From NCBI RefSeq assembly GCF_023206395.1, contig NZ_CP066149.1, forward strand, positions 806,001 through 870,000: a DNA stretch of 64,000 bases. The letters run 5' to 3'. The translations under genes were made by a program, and so were the position numbers. This stretch comes from Vibrio sp. ED004 (GTDB lineage Bacteria; Pseudomonadota; Gammaproteobacteria; Enterobacterales; Vibrionaceae). A model generated the notes under the pieces. That model was not told where the DNA came from. It saw only the letters and a program-made list of their open reading frames with translations, and did no database searches. Position 1 is the stretch's first letter; each line of letters starts with the position of its first letter. This document shows, one piece after another, positions 32,356 to 38,434 of the stretch.

Positions 32356-32453
32356 ACTGTTAACAAGACCTTGAAACGGACAAATTGCAGCTGGTTATGT
32401 TCGCTTCGCTCTCTATCTTAGCCAGCTACAATTTGCCGCTTAAGGTGGCGTTA
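32356..32453 (+). repeat. attC-like integron recombination site
   Basis: The ~95-base imperfect palindrome begins at GTTAACAAG. CAAATTGCAGCTGG pairs with CCAGCTACAATTTG, with TTCGCTTCGCTC in the loop, and it ends CCGCTTAAGGTGGCGTTA. The arms, offset mismatches and the CCGCTTAA...GCGTTA end closely resemble Vibrio integron attC (VCR-type) sites. The outer R boxes deviate from GTTRRRY and RYYYAAC. It sits directly behind the nuclease-TPR gene in the orientation expected for a gene cassette. No integrase gene is in the window. Confidence 0.65.
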
Positions 32454-32646
32454 CTGAATTTCAGTCCTAAATCGAAAATGTCCAGAGTCTTCATAGACCT
32501 GAAGTTTTACTCATGGCACTTTTCTCAAAAAGTGCCAGTTAACTCAGATCTGCCCCATGGTGTTTTGAATAAGGTTCTACATTACGGCTAGTAGTCCATT
32601 ATGCTATAAACTAATCTAATGTCATTTTCGAATCGAGAAACAGCTT

Positions 32647-32898
32647 ATGAGCAAGAAAAAGCTATCAGAAAAAGAACTGCTTAAGGGTATTACACCTAAG
32701 ACTGCCCACGCTGATGGGCTTGCTACAGTTTCATTAGATGAAGTGGGACTAGAACCCTCAGAAAGCGACTATAAAGCCGTTTTGAAAAGAATTGAATCCT
32801 TGTTTGATGTGGCTGAACCAGGCACACCCGAAGGTGATGAGCTTGAAAAGCTAGTGATTTGGGTTGAAGGGTATGAAGAAGATCACTTCCCATTTTAA
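32647..32898 (+). CDS. Small antitoxin-like protein (MazE-tail plus HigA-N-terminus)
   Basis: This 83-residue acidic protein has two recognisable parts. Residues 6-22 (LSEKELLKGITPKTAHA) look like the toxin-binding C-terminal tail of MazE/PemI antitoxins, which typically read LLxGITPEN. Residues 38-83 (SESDYKAVLKRIE ... AEPGTPEGDELEKL) look like the N-terminal region of HigA-type antitoxins, which here stops before any DNA-binding domain. No toxin gene is adjacent. It could be a fused anti-toxin decoy, a relic, or an orphan antitoxin. The split assignment is by eye. Confidence 0.6.
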   Translation: MSKKKLSEKELLKGITPKTAHADGLATVSLDEVGLEPSESDYKAVLKRIESLFDVAEPGTPEGDELEKLVIWVEGYEEDHFPF

Positions 32899-32986
32899 AC
32901 TAGCTAACCTTCAGTTTTGCCTCAATCAATTTAGATAGCAGTAAAATAATTTGTGCAAGAAGTCCTTGCACAATTGCTCTTACTTT

Positions 32987-33272
32987 CAGATACGACAAAG
33001 CCACAGGCTTTGTATAACAGCTACATACAGAATGTTTTCATTAATTTGAATTCTGGGTGCGGTGCCAGGTATTTCATCACCAAATATGGGAGGGAGAGTA
33101 CCTTAGGCTTATCGTATGTCCTCGGTTGGCTGCTTTGCAATTACGCTAGATTCAAATTGATACCATTACTTCTGGCCAGACAGTAAATAGTAACTCAAAG
33201 AATAAAGCAGGGATAACCGAGGCTCTCGCTATTAGTGTAAAGCGAAGAACCGAATGTAGTAAGCTTACTTCC
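32987..33272 (+). repeat. Non-coding ~300-bp element, copy R1
   Basis: It starts CAGATACGACAAAGCC and ends near CAAGCTTACTTCC-like sequence. It aligns along its whole length with R2 (34371-34678) with many small differences. Shared blocks include TACTTCTGGCCAGACAG and TATGTCCTCGGT. It contains a head hairpin ACAAAGCC-ACA-GGCTTTGT and a distant inverted pair CCTCGGTT/AACCGAGG. Reading frames are short and not shared between copies, so I regard it as non-coding, possibly a structured RNA. Confidence 0.7.
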
Positions 33273-34164
33273 TCAAAGAAACAAGCTAACGCAGTTCATA
33301 GCTATCACGCCTCTGTAATTCAAATAGTCACTCGACTAAAAGGTTTAATTATCATGGTCGAACACAGCACTCTATTAGTTGATCCTTTTGGTCGAAGTTA
33401 GAGTTTGAGCATAACCTCGACCAGAAAAGTGAATGTTCTTTCTTTTTCGACTAAAAAGTTTAAAAGAATTGGTCGAGAGATTGTCGGCCTTGTCGCGTCT
33501 CATGAAAATGCCAGCATTGTTAGGGTGGCCTCAATTATTGCTCCAGAAACATTCAATATCGATAAGCATTAATCCTCCCCCGGAATACAGAAGTGAAGCT
33601 TTTGATATTTTCTATGTGGGCCAATTGGTACTCACTACTTCCTGGGAAACTTCTCCAAGCTCTCGCTACTAATTTACTTATATAATGCCATGGGCTCTTT
33701 AGCTAACTTATACGAAGACAATTCGCTGAATGTATGATCTAGCGAAATTAGGAACATAACTCGAAGTGTCAAAAGCAACGCTACTAATAAACTAGCAAAC
33801 CTCTCTGTTTAGGACCGTTTTTTAAGTGATATGCTCGCCCTCTAATGCTTACTACTATCAATAATGATCCAACGGGTTTCATCCTTAAGGTTATGATTTG
33901 TAATTATTAAAATCTTTAATCTTACTTTGAAAACTTTTAAGTAATCACACATCGCAAGTTGCGATGCGCAAGTTGCGATGCGCAAGTTGCGATGTGGAGT
34001 GAAAACTATCTAGAGTCTTGCTCTCTGTTAGGCAGGCAACATATGGCTCAGATTAGAAAACTATAGGTACCTATCACGTAACTCAGAGATCCCCCAACGT
34101 TTCAGGAGCCACAGTAAAACCCATAGGACTAGCTAATGAACAATTACCGAGGAACCCTCAGTAG
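33273..34164. other. Gene-free segment with repeated GGTCGA/TCGACT words
   Basis: I see no supported gene here. Between 33315 and 33475 the words CGACTAAAAGG, CCTTTTGGTCG, CTCGACCAG and TCGACTAAAAAG form several imperfect inverted repeats. The remainder up to 33947 is A+T-rich and featureless to my reading. The palindromic triplet at 33948-33996 is listed separately. Confidence 0.45.
33948..33996. repeat. Three tandem 14-bp self-complementary units
   Basis: ATCGCAAGTTGCGAT is followed twice by GCGCAAGTTGCGAT, and the outer flanks CACAT/ATGTG are themselves complementary. Each unit is a near-perfect palindrome centred on CAAGTTG, so the block can form a cruciform or several small hairpins. 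Period 14 bases. Confidence 0.85.
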
Positions 34165-34292
34165 TTGCAGAGTTTGCAACAACCCCTACATGCCCAAATT
34201 GTCCAATAGCCTGTTGGACAAAGTTTAATACCTAAATTTTGCAAGAGGGTCTTGCAAAAATGCGAAACAAGTTGTTTCGTAAATCGTCTTTG
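34165..34292. repeat. Run of four consecutive small hairpins
   Basis: Four inverted repeats follow each other within 130 bases: GTTGCAGAGTTTGCAAC, TTGTCC...GGACAAAG, TTTTGCAAGAGGGTCTTGCAAAA-type arms, and CGAAACAAGTTGTTTCG. The stems differ in sequence but two share the GCAAG...CTTGC core with a hairpin at 32952-32975. No gene covers them. Confidence 0.7.
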
Positions 34293-34370
34293 CCCCTAAA
34301 CGTTTAGAGCATAAGAAACTATCAATAGATTAATTTGTGTGTAAGCCTGTTGCACCAGTTTTTTTAGTCC

Positions 34371-34678
34371 CAGATACGACAAAGCCACAGGCAATGCCTA
34401 TGGCTTTGTAAACAACTACAGAATGTTTGTCATTCAAAACGAAGAGGGAACACATTCTGTGTGCAGCGTCGGGTGTTTTATCACCAAAGTATATGGAAGG
34501 GAAAGCACCTAGACTTATCATATGTCCTCGGTGGTCTGCTTTGCAATTAAGCCAAGTTCAATTCGATTCAATTACTTCTGGCCAGACAGTAAATAGTACA
34601 TCCAAGAAAAAGCAGGGATACCCGAGGCTCTCAACGTTAGTTTAAAGCTAAGAACTGTATGTGGCAAGCTTGCTTCTG
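34371..34678 (+). repeat. Non-coding ~300-bp element, copy R2
   Basis: This is the second copy of R1, in the same orientation, 1.38 kb downstream. The head hairpin is enlarged here: ACAAAGCCA is paired with TGGCTTTGT around an inner AGGC-AAT-GCCT stem. The outer stem is thus kept while the loop has grown. The blocks CTTCTGGCCAGACAGTAAAT and AGCAGGGATA are retained. Open frames differ from R1. Confidence 0.7.
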
Positions 34679-34940
34679 CCCCATTCCTTCTCAGCGTGAA
34701 AGTTTAGTCATAATCTGTGACTTTAGATTTGCCATACCTGTTGTTATCGGAAAAAGTGTCGAAGTAACCTTTTAAAAAATTATGCTTCATTTTGCAATCT
34801 AATGCCCAATATCTCTCTATAACCTGTTGATTGTTAATTGAACAGCGATTGGAAAGGTTGCATGATAGGAGTGTGAAAGGTATCCGCCTAAAAAGCGTTA
34901 GACTTGTAATTCAAAATCAGTGGTTAAAAAGAAGTGTGAA
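34679..34940. other. Gene-free stretch upstream of the small unknown gene
   Basis: No supported gene. Around 34790-34902 a loose palindrome ends in CCGCCTAAAAAGCGTTAGAC, which resembles the right end of an attC site (GTTAGAC fits GTTRRRY). The left arm is too poor to call it. Confidence 0.35.
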
Positions 34941-35189
34941 ATGAAAGTATATTTATCGAGTGAAATCCACACAGGACAGGTTCATCAAGAAGCTGAAGTA
35001 TTACCATCGTTAGATGGTGTCCTACTGCAAGGTGATATTGAGGCTTTGGAAGATGCAATTAACGAAGACAAAATGGCACAGCGAGGCTGGACTATATCCA
35101 AATACGGAGCAATTAAAGATGAGTATGAGCGTCCTCTGTTTAAAAATGGGGTCGTGTTGGCAATTCAGAAAGTTCTAGATCAGGTTTAG
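34941..35189 (+). CDS. Hypothetical small island protein
   Basis: This is an 82-residue acidic protein of unknown family, starting MKVYLSSEIHTG. A GTG at 34920 would add seven codons. The central part EALEDAINEDKMAQRGW is probably helical, and no membrane segment is visible. It is flanked by non-coding DNA on both sides. I do not recognise it and its coding status rests on length and codon regularity only. Confidence 0.5.
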   Translation: MKVYLSSEIHTGQVHQEAEVLPSLDGVLLQGDIEALEDAINEDKMAQRGWTISKYGAIKDEYERPLFKNGVVLAIQKVLDQV

Positions 35190-35314
35190 CGAAAATGGGG
35201 CTGCCGAACTAGAAGCTAAAACATATATCTAACTCGGTTACAATCCTGTTTCACGCAGTTCATCAGCGTGTACAGTATGAGCATTTAACCCTCAAGCGAC
35301 TTTGTTTTCTGTTG

Positions 35315-35821
35315 TTATCCAAAATCTATAAAACCATGTCGCTCCTGCGTGTACTTAAGCATAGTGATAAATGCTCTAAGGTGACGCTTTAAAAGCGCAA
35401 AGTCTGACTGATATGAACGGCGACTTTCGTGAGAAAGATTCTCTAAAAAATCAATTTTATCGTCATAAGAACTGAATCGATCAAATGTATAGTCTGCCCA
35501 CGTTATAGCCTGAATCTTTTCTATGCTCGATAACAACAGCTCTGATATAACTTCACATTCACGATGAGATATCACACCATCGGTTTCGTAAAAGTGGCTT
35601 GTAACAAAATGAGTCCCAATTTTGTTTTCAAGGTAGCCCAAAAATTCACGAAGCTCTATATAGGACTGGTAGCTTATAGATAGGTGTACAGAGCATTTGT
35701 TGGCAGGATATGCTTGACCAGCAACAATACCCAGTCTAAGAGCGTGGCCTTCATCAAGACACTCATAAGTATCTGCGGAATCATTACCTGATAACGTGTA
35801 TGCAACTATCGCTATACCCAT
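35315..35821 (-). CDS. Hypothetical island protein, 168 residues
   Basis: I do not recognise this protein. It begins MGIAIVAYTLSG, has a mixed alpha/beta look, and its C-terminal half is helical and charged (ESRRSYQSDFALLKRHLRAFITMLKYTQE). No signal peptide or membrane helix is visible. It is the only cargo gene on the minus strand. Good length and start context make it likely real. Confidence 0.65.
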   Translation of the reverse strand: MGIAIVAYTLSGNDSADTYECLDEGHALRLGIVAGQAYPANKCSVHLSISYQSYIELREFLGYLENKIGTHFVTSHFYETDGVISHRECEVISELLLSSIEKIQAITWADYTFDRFSSYDDKIDFLENLSHESRRSYQSDFALLKRHLRAFITMLKYTQERHGFIDFG

Positions 35822-36649
35822 TCCTCGCCCTTAACTTTATCAATATAACTTTACTAAGATTTGTTCTTTCTTCTTTCCCTATCATAAGGTAAGAGATAGT
35901 TTTTGTCCCTACGCTCTATGGCATCCAAGTTGTAAAAATTTGAGCCAAGGCAAACAACACCCCACTTTCGATACTTGCTTTTATAGACTTAATTTATACA
36001 TACACAATAAAATGGCCGTCGGGTATGCTGTTGATATCAAAGCTAAATTTATTAAGATATTTGATTTTATATAATTTTAACTAGAACCAATATCATAATG
36101 TTTGTTTCGACAGTTATTCATCGTAAAATATTGTTTGAAATTTGACCTATTTTATCTCATGTCAGTAGAGTGCTTACAAACCTCAGTGGCAGTCCAAAGA
36201 AATAGGCGAAACTTGTCTAGGAGATCGGTGGCTATTCAGAGAATAATCGTGGTGAACCTCGTTCTTAACTCTTTAAATAACTTGTATTGTGGCACTGTAG
36301 TGGCTGAATGAATTTGGCCACTACATTAGAGTTTTGCAATACATCGGCTAATCCGTTAGCAGCTAAGTTTGCGAAAGCTGTAGCTCATTTATGTCCAAAA
36401 GTGAGTTGGGTGACAAGTGTATATGTGTGTGATCACCAAGCGATCCCATCGAGATGACTAACAACTTATAGCAACACCTTAGTTTTTATGACAAGTTTAA
36501 GCTTGGAAAAGCGTCAAAATCAGCCCGATTTACAAAAAATTATGACAACTGCTATAATTGAGGTTCAAAAAGAGAAACTATTAACCTAACTCACTGTTAA
36601 AGGTAGAGTTTGTTATAAATCGTCAGAAATTGAGTCTAAAAAAATTTCC
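35822..36649. other. Gene-free right arm of the island
   Basis: These 830 A+T-rich bases show no supported gene. A hairpin GTAGTGGC...GCCACTAC spans about 36295-36326. ATGACAA motifs lie near the right end. The last ~110 bases probably form the recombination site with the AAGGGT terminus. Confidence 0.5.
36483..36548 (+). repeat. Right-end recombinase-site candidates (ATGACAA motifs)
   Basis: TTTTTATGACAA at 36483-36494 is identical to the left-end motif, and TTATGACAA recurs at 36540-36548. All copies point the same way as those at the left end. They lie 110-170 bases inside the right terminus. Confidence 0.5.
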
Positions 36650-36662
36650 AAGGGTACGCTGT

Positions 36663-36801
36663 CATGGGTAAGGTATACGATGGTCTGCACCGTATTAGCT
36701 TCCTAATTGATGAAGAAGGTCAGATTGAACACGTCTTCAATAAGTTCAAGACTAAGACTCACCACGAAGTGGTTCTCGATTACTTCAATCAAGAAGCTTA
36801 A
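36663..36801 (+). pseudogene. bcp: bcp 3' fragment
   Basis: From ATG at 36664 the frame reads MGKVYDGLHRISFLIDEEG and continues through VFNKFKTKTHHEVVLDYF to a stop at 36801. These 45 residues follow on exactly from the bcp 5' fragment that ends at KKF (22240). The cytosine at 36663 completes the split Phe codon. It has no promoter or start of its own that I can see. Confidence 0.95.
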
Positions 36802-36872
36802 TAGTCTGTTTCAGTTAAGGCACTAAGTTAAAGAAAGCTTTTAACCGAATAAACCTCAGCGATACATAAAAT

Positions 36873-36908
36873 TAAGAAGGCCGAATCTCAGTGAGATTCG
36901 GCCTTCTT
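36873..36908 (+). terminator. Bidirectional terminator after bcp
   Basis: A long stem AAGAAGGCCGAATCTCA pairs with TGAGATTCGGCCTTCTT. It lies between the converging bcp remnant and the perM-like gene. It is the original host terminator of bcp. Confidence 0.88.
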
Positions 36909-36947
36909 GGCAATGGGTCTTCGTTAATGCTTAAACTAATACCTTAA

Positions 36948-38024
36948 TCAGTGCGAGTGCTCAGGGTCATCGTCTAATGCATGACTCGGTAAGGCATTCC
37001 AAACCGCTTTCACTAGCGTTGCCAGTGGGATAGCAAAGAACACGCCCCAGAATCCCCACAGACCGCCAAACACCAATACCGCAACAATAATCGCGACTGG
37101 GTGCAAGTTCACGGCTTCTGAGAACAGTACTGGTACTAATACGTTGCCGTCTAGAGCTTGAATGATGCCGTAAGCGACTAATAGCCAGTAGAACTGAGGC
37201 TCTAGTCCCCATTGGAACAGACCAACAATGGCCACTGGAACCGTCACTGCCGCAGCACCGATGTATGGGATTAGAACCGAGAAACCCACCGCGACAGCTA
37301 GTAGTGCTGAGTAACGTAAATCCAAAATAGCAAAGGTCACGTAGCTCACACCACCAACGATTAGAATTTCTAACACTTTTCCTCGAATGTAGTTCGAGAT
37401 TTGCTGGTTCATTTCAACCCAAACTTTGGTCGCTAGGCGGCGGTTCTTAGGCAGAACACCACTTGCCATTCTGATCATCTCTTCTTTGTCTTTCAAAAGG
37501 AAGAAGATAAGCAGTGGTACAAGAATTAGGTAAACCGCTAACGTTGCCAAGCTCACTAATGAAGCTAGAGAGCCTTTCACAACGCTCTCACCAAAGCCAA
37601 GCGCTTTGTTTTTCGCGTTAGACACAATCGACTCAACGATCTGTAGGTTTGCTAGCTCAGGGTAACGCTCAGGAATGGTTGCGATAAACTTCTGCAAGCC
37701 ACCATACATGCTTGGAATATCATTGATAAGGTTACCTACTTGTTCCCAAATCGTAGGTACCAGACCAAACAGCGCAAGTAACATCACGCTAAAGAACATC
37801 ATGATCACCAACATCACAGATGGAGTTCTTGGAACACCGAGTCTTTGAAGTTGAGTAACAGGCCACTCAAGCAAGTAAGCCAGCACAATGGCCACCAATA
37901 ATGGCGCAATAAGGTGACCAAAGAAGTAGATGGTAATAAAGCCGAATAGAATGATGGCAACCAAACTGACAGCGTGGGGATCAGAGAAACGTCGTTTATA
38001 CCAACGATTGACCATTTCAAGCAT
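36948..38024 (-). CDS. AI-2E family transporter (PerM-like)
   Basis: This 358-residue inner-membrane protein has about seven or eight hydrophobic segments, with a soluble region near residues 110-160, and the family motif LVPLLIFFLLKDKE. I use the ATG at 38024 (MLEMVNRWYKRR), which has AAGGA upstream; the longer frame lies inside the tusA-like gene. The family includes exporters and Na+/H+ antiporters, and substrate cannot be read from sequence. The start overlaps the stop of the tusA-like gene by eight bases, so the two are translationally coupled. Confidence 0.88.
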   Translation of the reverse strand: MLEMVNRWYKRRFSDPHAVSLVAIILFGFITIYFFGHLIAPLLVAIVLAYLLEWPVTQLQRLGVPRTPSVMLVIMMFFSVMLLALFGLVPTIWEQVGNLINDIPSMYGGLQKFIATIPERYPELANLQIVESIVSNAKNKALGFGESVVKGSLASLVSLATLAVYLILVPLLIFFLLKDKEEMIRMASGVLPKNRRLATKVWVEMNQQISNYIRGKVLEILIVGGVSYVTFAILDLRYSALLAVAVGFSVLIPYIGAAAVTVPVAIVGLFQWGLEPQFYWLLVAYGIIQALDGNVLVPVLFSEAVNLHPVAIIVAVLVFGGLWGFWGVFFAIPLATLVKAVWNALPSHALDDDPEHSH

Positions 38025-38256
38025 TTGACTGCAATTCCTTTTTAGTGACGAGGAGATGGTGGTAATTAGAACAAACCTCAGTGACGACGACATAGGCTTG
38101 CTTAGATAAAAACGTAACAATATCTTTCATCGAGCTGATGTCAGAGACATAAATTGACAATGTTTGCCCTACTTCTAACTTTACACTGTGACGCTTGGCT
38201 AATAATAGCGCCATTGGACAGCGCTCTTGGCGTAAATCTAGAATATTAGGTGTCAT
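38017..38256 (-). CDS. TusA/SirA-family sulfur carrier-like protein
   Basis: This 79-residue protein has the TusA fold pattern: DLRQERCPMALLLAKRHSVKL with the conserved Cys. The usual CPxP reads CPMA, so the second proline is missing. TusA-family proteins transfer sulfur to tRNA modification or molybdoenzyme pathways; YedF-like and YeeD-like members have other roles. It overlaps the perM-like gene and is divergent from bepA. Confidence 0.82.
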   Translation of the reverse strand: MTPNILDLRQERCPMALLLAKRHSVKLEVGQTLSIYVSDISSMKDIVTFLSKQAYVVVTEVCSNYHHLLVTKKELQSNA

Positions 38257-38434
38257 TCTTGAGCTCGATGCTTATTATAAGGGTCGTATTGTAATCTGTT
38301 TTTGAAAACGCGCCATCATTCATTCATCTTCCTTCATGATAGCGCACGCACTTGGCAAAGGTTAAATCAGATAAAGAACCAATTTGCATCGCACTTGTCT
38401 TACTGTCAGAAGAAACGGAGTATTACTGACTAAT

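Larger units (their letters stand above)
22241..36655. mobile_element. GInt-like genomic island integrated in bcp
   Basis: The 14.4-kb insertion is bounded by the two halves of bcp. ACCCTT begins the left end and AAGGGT closes the right end. The left end carries a four-gene operon of three tyrosine-recombinase-type proteins and a small protein, the described signature of GInt islands (ginABCD). Cargo: a complete second bcp, a serine recombinase, a nuclease-TPR protein, an antitoxin-like protein, two unknown proteins and long non-coding, hairpin-rich DNA. Cargo is visibly more A+T-rich than the host genes. The precise ends are inferred from where bcp homology stops. Confidence 0.9.

Noticed and set aside
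32385-32591. Open frame of 68 codons behind the nuclease-TPR gene
   Set aside because: It runs through the attC-like palindrome; frames of this kind arise from the folded repeat and show no protein character.
33433-33672. 79-codon frame in the hairpin-rich region
   Set aside because: Rich in Leu/Ser with no binding site or domain, and not shared by relatives visible in the window. It looks like a chance frame.
33948-33996. Possible mini-CRISPR
   Set aside because: Units are contiguous 14-mers with no spacers and no cas genes nearby.
34427-34645. Frames of 63-77 codons inside the duplicated ~300-bp elements
   Set aside because: The two copies do not keep the same frame or strand, so a shared protein is not supported.
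34790-34902. Possible second attC site ending CCGCCTAAAAAGCGTTAGAC
   Set aside because: The right box fits, but the left arm pairs poorly and needs several bulges. Kept only as a note.
36102-36311. Open frame of 69 codons in the right arm of the island
   Set aside because: No ribosome-binding site, no recognisable pattern, very A+T-rich. It overlaps hairpins near the island end, so a chance frame is more likely.
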